From positions 434,001 through 498,000 of the forward strand of contig NZ_JASZYK010000002.1 in NCBI RefSeq assembly GCF_030317035.1: a DNA stretch of 64,000 bases, read 5' to 3'. Position 1 is the first letter of the stretch, and every line of letters begins with the position of its first letter. Position numbers and translations under genes: made by a program. The notes beneath the pieces are model-generated. The model saw nothing but the letters and a program-made list of their open reading frames with translations, was not told the DNA's origin and made no database searches. Below, piece by piece: positions 23,582 through 33,787 of this stretch. This stretch comes from Variovorax sp. J22G73 (GTDB taxonomy: Bacteria; Pseudomonadota; Gammaproteobacteria; Burkholderiales; Burkholderiaceae_C).

Positions 23582-24037
23582 ATGCACATCGCCCTTGAAA
23601 GCCCGAACCAGCCCGACGTGATCGGGCTCATCGACGACCTCGACGCGTACCAGAAGCCGCTGTACCCGCCCGAGAGCCATCACGGCATCGACATTGCGGC
23701 GCTGTCGGCGGCGAATGTGCTGTTCGCCGTTGCGCGCGACGAGGAAGGCACGGCGGTCGGGTGCGGGGCGATCGTGGTGGGGGCCGAGTTCGGCGAGCTC
23801 AAGCGCATGTTCGTGCGGCCGGGGAATCGGGGGCGAGGCATTGCTGCCGGGGTGCTGGCTTTTCTTGAAGGCCACGCAGCGGCTAAGGGCTGCACGATGT
23901 TCATGCTGGAGACGGGGCCCAGCCAGCCTGAGGCGATTTCTTTCTATGCGCGGTCTGGCTATGAGCGGCGCGGGCCATTCGGGGGTTACGGGCCGGATCC
24001 GTTCAGTGTGTTCATGGAGAAGGCGGCGGTTCGGTAG
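23582..24037 (+). CDS. GNAT-family N-acetyltransferase
   Basis: This 151-residue protein has the GNAT acetyl-CoA binding motif ELKRMFVRPGNRGRGIA (R-x-x-G-x-G/A, about residues 75-95). SFYARSGYERRGPFGGY near the C-terminus is the usual motif B. It starts directly with MHIALESPNQPDVIGL. It is divergent from the aldo/keto reductase gene, with 135 bp between starts, and convergent to the MerR gene. The acceptor is unknown. Confidence 0.88.
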   Translation: MHIALESPNQPDVIGLIDDLDAYQKPLYPPESHHGIDIAALSAANVLFAVARDEEGTAVGCGAIVVGAEFGELKRMFVRPGNRGRGIAAGVLAFLEGHAAAKGCTMFMLETGPSQPEAISFYARSGYERRGPFGGYGPDPFSVFMEKAAVR

Positions 24038-24095
24038 CTTCGCGGGCGGTGCGTTCGGGGTGCGTTCGGGGTGCGAGCGCCGGTTTGCGCTCTGC

Positions 24096-24545
24096 TCAAA
24101 TTTCGAGATTCTTTGTTCGCGGAGCTTTTCGCTCCTTCTTTTGTTGACCCGCTTTCGCACCCGCCTCCGCCGCCCTCAGGATGCGCCGGAACTTCGGGCA
24201 CTCCATGTGGCTGGGGGCGGAACACACGGCGGCGTGGCGCAGGCCGTCCCGCATCACGCTCAGGTTGCGGATCGTGCGGTCGAGCTCGTCGGCCTTGGCC
24301 GTGAGCATCAGCCGGTCGATGCGCGGCTGGCCATCGGCGCTGAACATGCGCGCGATTTCGTCGAGCGAGAAACCCGCGGTCCGGCCCAGCGCAATCAACG
24401 CCAGCCGCTCCAGCACGCCGGCGTCGAACAGGCGCTTCAGGCCGCGCCGGCCGGTCGAGGCGATCAGGCCCTTCTCGTCGTAAAACCGCAATGTGGAGGC
24501 CGGCACGCCAGAGCGCTGCGCCACCTCGCTGATATCCAGATGCAT
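24096..24545 (-). CDS. MerR-family transcriptional regulator
   Basis: This 149-residue regulator has the winged HTH of the MerR family at the N-terminus (LDISEVAQRSGVPASTLRFYDEKGLI) and a coiled-coil dimer helix (LTAKADELDRTIRNL). The C-terminal CSAPSHMECPKFRRIL has two cysteines eight residues apart and could bind a metal or thiol. It begins at 24545 and diverges from a methyltransferase gene whose promoter carries a classical MerR spacer. The C-terminus is basic (QQKKERKAPRTKN). Confidence 0.88.
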   Translation of the reverse strand: MHLDISEVAQRSGVPASTLRFYDEKGLIASTGRRGLKRLFDAGVLERLALIALGRTAGFSLDEIARMFSADGQPRIDRLMLTAKADELDRTIRNLSVMRDGLRHAAVCSAPSHMECPKFRRILRAAEAGAKAGQQKKERKAPRTKNLEI

Positions 24546-24552
24546 CACCCTC

Positions 24553-24583
24553 TTGACCTCAAGTCGACTTGAGTTCGCATAGT
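24553..24583 (+). promoter_or_regulatory. MerR-type promoter with 19-bp spacer and perfect operator
   Basis: A -35 box TTGACC (24553-24558) and a -10-like CATAGT (24578-24583) are separated by 19 bp. The 16-bp perfect palindrome CTCAAGTCGACTTGAG (24558-24573) fills the spacer. An over-long spacer with a central dyad is the hallmark of MerR-activated promoters. It points towards the methyltransferase gene and is the presumed target of the divergent MerR protein. Confidence 0.75.
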
Positions 24584-24626
24584 GCGGTTTCCGCCTGCTG
24601 AAGGCAAGACCGAAAAGGACACGAAC

Positions 24627-25505
24627 ATGACCCACCCGCCGCCCCGCCCTCCTCTGCCCACCCCGCAACCGGTCGATGGCGAGCAGGCCCGGCTCTGGAA
24701 CGGGCCCTCCGGGCACACCTGGGTCGACATGCAGCCCACGCTCGACCAGCTCTTTCGCCCCTTCGAAGCCTTGCTGGTGGAGGCGGCCGCGGGCGCGCAA
24801 CGCGTGCTCGACGTGGGCTGCGGCACGGGCGCGACCACGCTCGCCGTCTCGCGTTCGCAAGAGGCCGGGGGCCGCAGCACGGGCATCGACATTTCGCAAC
24901 CCATGGTCGCCACCGCCCGAGCGCGCGCCGAGCGTGAAGGCGCGGCGATGGCCAGTTTCGTCTGCGCCGACGTGCAGGCCCACGCGTTCGAGCCGGGCGT
25001 GTTCGACATGCTGGTCTCGCGCTTCGGCGTGATGTTCTTCGACGACCCGGTGCGCGCGTTGTCGAACCTGCGCCACGCCGCGGCCGACCGCGCGGCGATG
25101 AAGTTCATCGCCTGGCGCAGCGCCGCCGACAACCCGTTCATGACGACCGCCGAACGCGCCGCGGCGCCGTTGCTCGACCTGCCCGCGCGCCAGCCCGGCG
25201 TGCCGGGGCAGTTCGCGTTCGCCGACAAGGATCGCGTGCGCGGCATCCTGCGGGACAGCGGCTGGCAAGACATCGACATCGCGCCCATCGACGTGCCCTG
25301 CACGCTGCCCGAGAAAGACCTGCTGGGCTACCTGAGCCGGCTCGGCCCGGTCGGGTTGAAGCTGCGCGACGCGGACGAGCGCACGCGCGCGAAGGTCATC
25401 GATGTGGTTCGCGCGGCGTTCGAGCCGTTCGTGTTCGGGGATGAGGTGCGGCTTGTTGCCGCGTGCTGGTCGATTGGGGCGCGTGCGGGTGGTGGCGCCG
25501 CGTGA
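24627..25505 (+). CDS. Class I SAM-dependent methyltransferase
   Basis: This is a 292-residue methyltransferase. The SAM-binding motif I is VLDVGCGTGATTLAVS (about residues 60-75), followed by GIDISQPMVATARARAE (motif II) and the acidic loop FVCADVQAHAF. The N-terminus is proline-rich (THPPPRPPLPTPQPVDGEQ). Proteins of this ubiE-like type methylate small molecules; the substrate here is unknown. Its promoter is probably switched on by the divergent MerR regulator, so it may take part in inactivation of the compound that MerR senses. Confidence 0.88.
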   Translation: MTHPPPRPPLPTPQPVDGEQARLWNGPSGHTWVDMQPTLDQLFRPFEALLVEAAAGAQRVLDVGCGTGATTLAVSRSQEAGGRSTGIDISQPMVATARARAEREGAAMASFVCADVQAHAFEPGVFDMLVSRFGVMFFDDPVRALSNLRHAAADRAAMKFIAWRSAADNPFMTTAERAAAPLLDLPARQPGVPGQFAFADKDRVRGILRDSGWQDIDIAPIDVPCTLPEKDLLGYLSRLGPVGLKLRDADERTRAKVIDVVRAAFEPFVFGDEVRLVAACWSIGARAGGGAA

Positions 25506-25566
25506 GCGCTGCGCCCCACGGTCGCGCACTGCGCGGTGCGTTGGCGGCGCGACCGGAGCCGATGAC

Positions 25567-25887
25567 TTATGGGCTCTGCACCGCAGGCTTTGCGTCAAGC
25601 GCAGAGCGCATCGACTGGAGCGTCTTGTCGATCGAATCGATCCGGCGTTCGGCTTCCTCGTTGACCACGCGCAGGAGCGCGCTCAGTTCGGTGCGGGTCG
25701 GGCTGATCAGCTCCGTATCCCCGATTTCCAGAGGTTCGATGAGCTTGTCGAGGCATGCGTAAGCACGCAGCAACTGGCGCAGATGGTCGGCGTCGTCGCA
25801 AGCTTGTAGCGCGAGCGACGCGGGGGTTGGATCGGGGAAAGAAGATGACGCGCACGATTGAGCAGACCTGACCATGAATGGCTCCAT
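25567..25887 (-). CDS. Hypothetical protein, Leu-rich helical
   Basis: This is a small protein of about 106 residues that I do not recognise. After a variable start (MEPFMVRSAQSCASSSFPDP), it is likely all-helical: DDADHLRQLLRAYACLDKL and a long amphipathic helix (LSALLRVVNEEAERRIDSIDKTL, shown in part). It ends KPAVQSP. The start at 25887 is a guess; the ATG at 25875 is as good. The protein-like helical pattern and coding bias favour a real gene. There is no operon partner, as it sits between the methyltransferase and RpiR genes. Confidence 0.55.
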   Translation of the reverse strand: MEPFMVRSAQSCASSSFPDPTPASLALQACDDADHLRQLLRAYACLDKLIEPLEIGDTELISPTRTELSALLRVVNEEAERRIDSIDKTLQSMRSALDAKPAVQSP

Positions 25888-26252
25888 AAGGTGTGCAGAG
25901 GTGCGACGAGACGCCAATCTCGTGCGCGCCAACCTTGGCGCGCGGCCGGAAGTCTAGCGCTCGGCCGACACCGATCTGCGGAGGTCAACCGCGGCAATTG
26001 AGACTTCCGACACGCAAGCCCGGGTTGTCTGAACGGAGCTGTTTGGCCGCGCTCAGCAACAGCCCATCGACTGTCCCTGCTGCAGTTCATCGAGACGCTG
26101 CGAAGCAGCACCGAGCCACCCTAGGGAAATCCCTGACCAGCTGGCCCACTCCTTGCAAACCCGATCAAAAATGACAGAAAATTTTCTTGTTTGACTTATA
26201 TTTGTAAACTGGTTTTCAAAAAACGCACACTTTCGGGCACTCCGCACCCTTC
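25888..26252. promoter_or_regulatory. AT-rich control region upstream of the RpiR-led operon
   Basis: The 365-bp gap holds no convincing gene. Its last 100 bp are markedly AT-rich for this genome and include the perfect 12-bp palindrome AGAAAATTTTCT at 26176-26187 and a TTGACT element at 26191. MurR/RpiR regulators commonly bind such GAAA-TTTC dyads, so this is the likely autoregulatory operator. Exact promoter boxes cannot be assigned with confidence. Confidence 0.55.
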
Positions 26253-27269
26253 ATGAGCACCACCGTCGACACCCCAGGCACCACCGTGGCCCAGCGCATT
26301 GCGCAGGCCTTGCCACGGCTGACGCGTTCGCACCGCCAGGTGGCCGACTACGTGCTGGAGCACCCGCTGCAGGTGGCGACGCTGCCCATCGACGAGCTCG
26401 CCGCGGCGGTGGGCGTGTCTGTCGCCACGGCCAACCGGTTTGCGCGCGCGCTCGACTTCGACGGCTACGCCACCTTTCGCGCCGAGCTGGTGCGCGGCTT
26501 CGAGCCGCTGGTGGCGCCAGTGGAGCGGCTGCGCGGCAACCTGGAGCGCCCGACGACGGTGGCCGAAGTGTTCGCCACGGCGCTCGACGAAAGCCGCCGC
26601 AACATCGAAGCCACGCGCCAGACGCTGGACTACGCGGCCTGCGAGGCCGCGGTGGAACGCATCGGCAAGGCGCGCTCCATCTACATCGGCGGCTTCGGCG
26701 CCAGCGCCTGGCTGGCGGGGCTGCTGCAGCACGGGCTGGACGGCTCGTGCAACGACGTGCGCATGCTCTCCAGCGTGAGCGGCGTCACCCACGCGGCGCG
26801 CACGCTGATGCACGCGGGCCCGCAGGACCTGTTCATCGGCCTGACCTTTCCGCGCTACCTGACCGACACGGTGGCGCTCGCGCAGATTGCGCGCGGCCAG
26901 GGCTGCGCGGTGCTGGCGCTGACCGACCGCCCGAGTTCGCCCATCGCGCCGCTGGCCGACGTGGCGCTGTACTGCCAGACCGAAACCAGCTACCGCCCGA
27001 ACTGCGAGACCAGCGTGCTCGCGCTGATCGAGGCGCTCACCAGCGCCGTCTCGCTGCGCGCGCCGGGCGCGGTGCAGTCCGCCGGCCGCATCCTGCAGGC
27101 GGTGCGCCCGTGGCTGCACGGCGCCAACGGGCTGCCGCGCATCAACGGGCTGGACACCAGCGCGCGGCGCCACGAGACGCCCGATGCGCTCGACCCCGCC
27201 GACACAGACACGACCGATGCGCACGGCCTGAACAGCGCGCGCAACCGCAAGAAGAAAGCCTCCCGATGA
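26253..27269 (+). CDS. MurR/RpiR-family transcriptional regulator
   Basis: This 338-residue regulator has an N-terminal HTH_6 domain (about 12-90; LTRSHRQVADYVLEHP, AAAVGVSVATANRFARAL). A C-terminal SIS sugar/phospho-ligand domain follows (about 135-265; ARSIYIGGFGASAWLAG, LFIGLTFPRYLTDT). RpiR proteins sense phosphosugars or amino-sugar derivatives such as MurNAc-6-P. It heads an operon for peptide uptake and hydrolysis, and its stop overlaps the next start (ATGA), so it probably controls that operon. The tail is low-complexity (ALDPADTDTTDAHG, then a basic KKKASR end). Confidence 0.92.
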   Translation: MSTTVDTPGTTVAQRIAQALPRLTRSHRQVADYVLEHPLQVATLPIDELAAAVGVSVATANRFARALDFDGYATFRAELVRGFEPLVAPVERLRGNLERPTTVAEVFATALDESRRNIEATRQTLDYAACEAAVERIGKARSIYIGGFGASAWLAGLLQHGLDGSCNDVRMLSSVSGVTHAARTLMHAGPQDLFIGLTFPRYLTDTVALAQIARGQGCAVLALTDRPSSPIAPLADVALYCQTETSYRPNCETSVLALIEALTSAVSLRAPGAVQSAGRILQAVRPWLHGANGLPRINGLDTSARRHETPDALDPADTDTTDAHGLNSARNRKKKASR

Positions 27270-28264
27270 CCTCATCCCAAGCGACCCAGGCGCGCCACGT
27301 GCCCGTGATCGCCATCCACGGCGGCGCCGGCACCATCAGCGCCGCCACGACCAGCGCCGAGCAGGCGCAGGCCTACCACGACGCGCTGAACCGCATCGTG
27401 GCCGCCGCGCAAGCCGTGCTCCTGAAGGGCGCCAGCGCGCTCGACGCCACCTGCCTCGCGGTGGAACTGCTCGAGGAGTGCCCGCTCTTCAACGCCGGCC
27501 ACGGCGCGGTGTTCACGCACGACGAAACCCATGAACTCGACGCCGCGGTGATGGACGGCGCCACGCTCGCCGCCGGCGCCATTGCCGGCGTGTGCCACAT
27601 CCGCCGGCCGGTGCGCGCGGCCCGCGCGGTGCTCGAAGACGGCGCCCATGTGCTGCTGGCGGGCGCGGGCGCGGAAGCCTTTGCGCGCGAGCGCGGGCTG
27701 GAGATGGTCGAGCCGTCGTTCTTTTCCACCGACGCGCGCCGCCAGCAGCTCTTTCGGGTGCGCGACACGGGCCGCGTGGTGACCGACCACGAAGGCGCGT
27801 CGATGGCGGCTGCCTCGGCCACGCCGGTCGCTCCACTGGACGAAGACAAGAAGTTCGGCACCGTCGGCGCGGTCGCGCTCGACATGCACGGCCACCTGGC
27901 CGCGGCCACCTCCACCGGTGGCATGACCAACAAGCGCGTCGGCCGCATCGGCGATTCGCCGCTGATCGGCGCGGGCACCTACGCCGACGACCGCACGGCC
28001 GCGGTGTCGTGCACGGGCAGCGGCGAAATGTTCATCCGCGTGGCGGCGGCCTACGACATCTGCGCCCGCATGGCCTACGGCGGCGCCACGCTCGAAGCGG
28101 CCACGCACGCGGTGGTGCAGCAGTCGCTGCCCGCCATCGGCGGCACCGGCGGGCTGATTGCCATCGACCGGCACGGCAACCTGAGCCTGGCCTTCAACAC
28201 CGAAGGCATGTACCGCGGCCACGCGCGCGGCACCGACGCGCCGCACACGGCCATCTTCGCCTGA
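27266..28264 (+). CDS. iaaA: Isoaspartyl peptidase / L-asparaginase
   Basis: This is a 332-residue plant-type asparaginase (Ntn hydrolase). The proenzyme cleaves itself before the catalytic Thr199 in [22 protein letters not shown] marks the N-terminus, [12 protein letters not shown] the alpha-subunit and SCTGSGEMF the beta-subunit ligand loop. It hydrolyses beta-aspartyl dipeptides and asparagine. The overlap with the RpiR gene and position upstream of the gsi-type ABC genes match the iaaA-gsiABCD order of E. coli. Its presence suggests the transporter brings in isopeptides or other unusual dipeptides. Confidence 0.94.
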   Translation: MTSSQATQARHVPVIAIHGGAGTISAATTSAEQAQAYHDALNRIVAAAQAVLLKGASALDATCLAVELLEECPLFNAGHGAVFTHDETHELDAAVMDGATLAAGAIAGVCHIRRPVRAARAVLEDGAHVLLAGAGAEAFARERGLEMVEPSFFSTDARRQQLFRVRDTGRVVTDHEGASMAAASATPVAPLDEDKKFGTVGAVALDMHGHLAAATSTGGMTNKRVGRIGDSPLIGAGTYADDRTAAVSCTGSGEMFIRVAAAYDICARMAYGGATLEAATHAVVQQSLPAIGGTGGLIAIDRHGNLSLAFNTEGMYRGHARGTDAPHTAIFA

Positions 28265-28296
28265 CGCCGCGCGTTCCCCTTTTTTCTCGCATTCCC

Positions 28297-30151
<1,855 letters not shown>

Positions 30152-30174
<23 letters not shown>

Positions 30175-30208
30175 AGTTCGACGCCATCGGCGGCGCGTTC
30201 TGAGTTCG
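30152..30208 (+). repeat. 29-bp tandem duplication over the gsiA stop codon
   Basis: The unit beginning ACGCCATCGGCGG occurs at 30152 and again at 30181, with a few differences and one missing base. The first copy encodes the C-terminal AIGGAF and stop of GsiA. The second copy would encode the same residues but is downstream of the stop, so it is non-coding. Confidence 0.8.
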
Positions 30209-30270
30209 ATCCGATTTTTTCAACCGGCAGGCCCCCCTGCTTTTTTCCACGAACCGACTGGAGTTCTTCC

Positions 30271-31824
30271 ATGAAGCAATCTTCTTCCTCCCTGCGATGG
30301 GCATCCGCACTGCTGGGCCTGGCCGCGATGGCCGCATCGGGCACGGCGCTGGCCGCCAAAGACGTGGTGCTGTCCATCGGCTACCAGCCGGAAACGCTGG
30401 ACCCGTACAACACCAACACCACCATCACCACGGCCGTGACCAAGACCTTCTATGAAGGCCTGTTCCAGTTCGACAAGGACCTGAAGGTGCAACCCGTGCT
30501 CGCCGAGAGCTACGAAGTGTCGAAGGACGGCCTGGTCTACACCCTGAAGCTGCGCAGCGGCGTGAAGTTCCACGACGGCACCGACTTCAACGCCGAAGCG
30601 GTCAAGTTCGTGCTCGAGCGCGTGCTCAACCAGGACAACAAGCTGCTGCGCTACAACCAGTTCAACCGCGTGAGCAAGGTCGAGGCGGTGAACGCCACCA
30701 CCGTGCGCATCACGCTGAAGGAGCCCTTCGGCCCCTTCATCAACTCGCTGGCGCACGCCTCGGCCGCCATGATCTCGCCCACCGCGCTGAAGAAGTGGGG
30801 CAACAAGGACATCGCCTTCCACCCCGTGGGCACGGGCCCGTTCGAATTCGTCGAGTGGAAGCAGACCGACGCGGTCAAGGCCAAGAAGTTCGACGGCTAC
30901 TGGAAGAAGGGCTTCCCCAAGGTCGACACGGTGTCGTGGAAGCCGGTGCTCGAGAACAACACGCGCGCGGCCATGCTGCAGACCGGCGAAGCCGACTTCG
31001 CGTTCCCCATTCCCTACGAGCAGGCCGACCTGCTGAAGAAGAGCGACAAGCTCGAAGTGGTGGCCACGCCTTCGATCATCACGCGCTTCCTGGCATTCAA
31101 CATGCTGCAGAAGCCCTATGACAACCCGAAGGTGCGCGAAGCCATCGGCTACGCCATCAACAAGGAAGCGCTGGCCAAGGTCGCCTTCGGCGGCTACGCC
31201 TTCCCCGCGCAGGGCGTGCTGCCCCAGGGCGTGAAGTACGCCGAGAAGATGGCCCCCATTCCCTACGACGTGAAGAAGGCCAAGGAACTGCTGACGGAAG
31301 CCGGCTACCCGAACGGCTTCGAGTCGGTGCTGTGGAGCGCCTACAACAACACGACCAGCCAGAAGACCATCCAGTTCGTGCAGCAGCAGCTCGCGCAAGT
31401 GGGCATCAAGCTGCAGGTGCAGGCGCTCGAAGTGGGCCAGCGCACCGAGCAGGTCGATGCATGGCCGGACGCCAAGACGGCCAAGGTGCGCATGTACTAC
31501 ACGGGCTGGTCGTCGTCCACCGGTGAAGCCGACTGGGGCCTGCGCCCGCTGTTCGCCTCGGAAGCCTGGGCGCCCAAGCTGAACAACATGTCGTTCTACA
31601 AGAGCGAGGTGGTCGACAACGCACTGGCCAAGGCGCTGGTGACGGTGGACGAAGCCGAGAAGACCGCCCTGTACAAGACCGCGCAGGAACAGATCCGCAA
31701 GGACCTGCCGCGCGTGCCGATGGTCACGGAGCAGAACCTGTCGGCGAACTCCAAGCGCCTGTCGGGCGTGTTCGTGATGCCCGACGGCAACATCAACATC
31801 GACGCCATCGCGGTGTCGAACTGA
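30271..31824 (+). CDS. gsiB: Peptide/glutathione ABC transporter substrate-binding protein
   Basis: This 517-residue receptor is of the SBP_bac_5 (DppA/OppA/GsiB) family, with a Sec signal peptide (residues 1-28, GTALA-AK). Motifs are LSIGYQPETLDPY, FEGLFQFDKDLKVQPVLAESY (given in two adjoining parts in the protein) and FHPVGTGPFEFVEWKQTD. It collects peptides in the periplasm for GsiACD. A good GGAG-like site (CTGGAGTTC) precedes the ATG. A stem-loop follows the gene and may stabilise its mRNA relative to the permease part. Confidence 0.94.
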   Translation: MKQSSSSLRWASALLGLAAMAASGTALAAKDVVLSIGYQPETLDPYNTNTTITTAVTKTFYEGLFQFDKDLKVQPVLAESYEVSKDGLVYTLKLRSGVKFHDGTDFNAEAVKFVLERVLNQDNKLLRYNQFNRVSKVEAVNATTVRITLKEPFGPFINSLAHASAAMISPTALKKWGNKDIAFHPVGTGPFEFVEWKQTDAVKAKKFDGYWKKGFPKVDTVSWKPVLENNTRAAMLQTGEADFAFPIPYEQADLLKKSDKLEVVATPSIITRFLAFNMLQKPYDNPKVREAIGYAINKEALAKVAFGGYAFPAQGVLPQGVKYAEKMAPIPYDVKKAKELLTEAGYPNGFESVLWSAYNNTTSQKTIQFVQQQLAQVGIKLQVQALEVGQRTEQVDAWPDAKTAKVRMYYTGWSSSTGEADWGLRPLFASEAWAPKLNNMSFYKSEVVDNALAKALVTVDEAEKTALYKTAQEQIRKDLPRVPMVTEQNLSANSKRLSGVFVMPDGNINIDAIAVSN

Positions 31825-31870
31825 TAGCACGTTCGCGCGTTTTCTCGTTTCCTGACTGACTGTCGCGACC

Positions 31871-31896
31871 GGGCGCGGGCAATGCCGCCCGCGCCC
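31871..31896 (+). promoter_or_regulatory. Intercistronic stem-loop between gsiB and gsiC
   Basis: GGGCGCGGGC, loop AATGCC, GCCCGCGCCC is a perfect 10-bp GC stem with no T-run. It is 21 bp before gsiC. Such hairpins after receptor genes often protect the upstream mRNA and keep the receptor in excess over the permease. Confidence 0.65.
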
Positions 31897-31916
31897 GCTC
31901 CCGACAACCGTACCCC

Positions 31917-32837
31917 ATGCTGAATTACTTCCTCAAACGACTGTTGGGCCTGATCCCCACGCTGCTCATCGTGGCAGTGCTGGTGTTCCTGTTCGTCCAC
32001 ATGCTTCCCGGCGACCCGGCGCGCCTTGCCGCCGGCCAGGACGCCGACGAGCAGACCGTGGCCATGGTGCGCCAGGAGCTCGGGCTCGACAAGCCGCTGC
32101 CTCAGCAGTTCGTGAGCTTCTTCACCCACATGGTGCAGGGCGACTTCGGCACCTCCATTCGCACGCGCCGCCCGGTGTCGGTGGAGATCGGCGAGCGCTT
32201 CTTCCCCACAGTGATGCTCACCATCACCAGCATGGTGTGGGCGGTGATTTTCGGGATGGGCATCGGCATTGTTTCGGCGGTGTACCGCAACAAATGGCCC
32301 GACCGGCTGGGCATGACGCTCGCGGTCTCGGGCATTTCATTTCCCGCATTTGCACTCGGCATGCTGCTGATGCAGATCTTCTCGGTGCAGCTCGGCTGGC
32401 TGCCCACGGTGGGCGCCAGCACGTGGAAGCACTACATCCTGCCCTCGATCACACTGGGCGCGGCCGTGGCGGCCGTGATGGCGCGCTTCACGCGCGCGTC
32501 TTTCGTCGAGGTGATCCAGGAAGACTTCGTGCGCACCGCGCGCGCCAAGGGCGTGCACGAATCGCGCGTGGTGTTCAAGCACACGCTGCGCAACGCGCTC
32601 ATTCCGGTGGTCACGATGATGGGGCTGCAGTTCGGCTTCCTGCTGGGCGGCTCCATTCTTGTGGAGGCGGTGTTCAACTGGCCCGGCCTGGGCCGCCTGC
32701 TGGTGGACGCGGTGCAGATGCGCGACTACCCCGTCATCCAGACGCTGGTGCTGCTGTTCTCGCTCGAGTTCATCCTGATCAACCTGGTGGTCGATGTGCT
32801 GTACGGCTACATCAACCCCACCATTCGCTACAAGTGA
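31917..32837 (+). CDS. gsiC: Peptide/glutathione ABC transporter permease
   Basis: This 306-residue permease is of the OppB/DppB type. It has the standard first segment [19 protein letters not shown], the family motif [13 protein letters not shown], and the EAA loop [20 protein letters not shown] around residue 200. It is predicted to have six membrane segments. It pairs with GsiD as the channel. It follows gsiB after 92 bp and precedes gsiD by 10 bp. Confidence 0.94.
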   Translation: MLNYFLKRLLGLIPTLLIVAVLVFLFVHMLPGDPARLAAGQDADEQTVAMVRQELGLDKPLPQQFVSFFTHMVQGDFGTSIRTRRPVSVEIGERFFPTVMLTITSMVWAVIFGMGIGIVSAVYRNKWPDRLGMTLAVSGISFPAFALGMLLMQIFSVQLGWLPTVGASTWKHYILPSITLGAAVAAVMARFTRASFVEVIQEDFVRTARAKGVHESRVVFKHTLRNALIPVVTMMGLQFGFLLGGSILVEAVFNWPGLGRLLVDAVQMRDYPVIQTLVLLFSLEFILINLVVDVLYGYINPTIRYK

Positions 32838-32847
32838 GCACGCCGAC

Positions 32848-33774
32848 ATGACGCAAGCTTCCGGCGCGCCTGCCGACATCATTCTTCCGACCTCCCCGGT
32901 CGCCACGCTCCAGTCCGCCGGCAAGGTCCGCACGCCCTGGGGCGAGTGCTGGCGCCGCTTCAAGAAGCAGCCCGTGGGCATCGTGGCGGCGCTGTTCGTG
33001 CTGCTGCTGGTGTTCATCGCGGTGTTCTCGCCGTGGATCGTGCCCTTCGACCCGGAGAACTTCTTCGACTACGACATGCTCAACAGCGGCCCCTCGGCCA
33101 CGCACTGGATGGGCGTGGACCCGCTGGGCCGCGACATCTTCAGCCGCATCCTGGCGGGCGCGCGCATCTCGCTGATGGCGGGCTTCCTGTCGGTGCTGGT
33201 GGGCGGCTTCATCGGAACGGCCTTCGGGCTGCTGGCAGGCTACTACGAAGGCTGGTGGGACCGCATCGTGATGCGCGTGTCGGACGTGCTGTTCGCCTTT
33301 CCCGGCATTTTGCTGGCGCTGGGCGTGGTCGCCATCCTGGGCAGCAGCATGACCAACGTGGTGGTGGCGGTGTCGGTGTTCAGCGTGCCGGCCTTCGCGC
33401 GCCTGGTGCGCGGCAACACGCTGGTGCTCAAGCAGCAGACCTACATCGAGGCCGAGCGCAGCATCGGCGCGTCGGACTGGACCATCATCGTGCGGCACAT
33501 CCTGCCGGGCACCATCTCGTCGATCGTGGTGTATTTCTCGATGCGCGTGGGCACCTCGATCATCACGGCGGCCAGCCTGTCGTTCCTGGGCATGGGGGCG
33601 CAGGCGCCCACGCCCGAGTGGGGCGCGATGCTGAGCGAGGCGCGGGCCGACATGGTCACCTCGCCGCACGTGGCGCTGTTCCCCAGCCTGGCCATCTTCT
33701 TCACCGTGCTCGCCTTCAACCTGCTGGGCGACGCACTGCGCGACGCGCTCGATCCGAAAATCGACCGCCAGTAA
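32848..33774 (+). CDS. gsiD: Peptide/glutathione ABC transporter permease
   Basis: This 308-residue permease is of the OppC/DppC type. After a cytoplasmic tail, the first membrane segment is [18 protein letters not shown]. The family motif [17 protein letters not shown] and the EAA loop [20 protein letters not shown] are present. The C-terminus [19 protein letters not shown] is typical. The ATG at 32848 was chosen because it follows the gsiC stop by 10 bp; an in-frame extension upstream would overlap gsiC. Confidence 0.94.
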   Translation: MTQASGAPADIILPTSPVATLQSAGKVRTPWGECWRRFKKQPVGIVAALFVLLLVFIAVFSPWIVPFDPENFFDYDMLNSGPSATHWMGVDPLGRDIFSRILAGARISLMAGFLSVLVGGFIGTAFGLLAGYYEGWWDRIVMRVSDVLFAFPGILLALGVVAILGSSMTNVVVAVSVFSVPAFARLVRGNTLVLKQQTYIEAERSIGASDWTIIVRHILPGTISSIVVYFSMRVGTSIITAASLSFLGMGAQAPTPEWGAMLSEARADMVTSPHVALFPSLAIFFTVLAFNLLGDALRDALDPKIDRQ

Positions 33775-33787
33775 TCTTCCTTTCCCC

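Noticed and set aside
25893..26174. 93-codon plus-strand frame upstream of the RpiR gene
   Set aside because: It runs into the AT-rich promoter region and shows no protein-like pattern.
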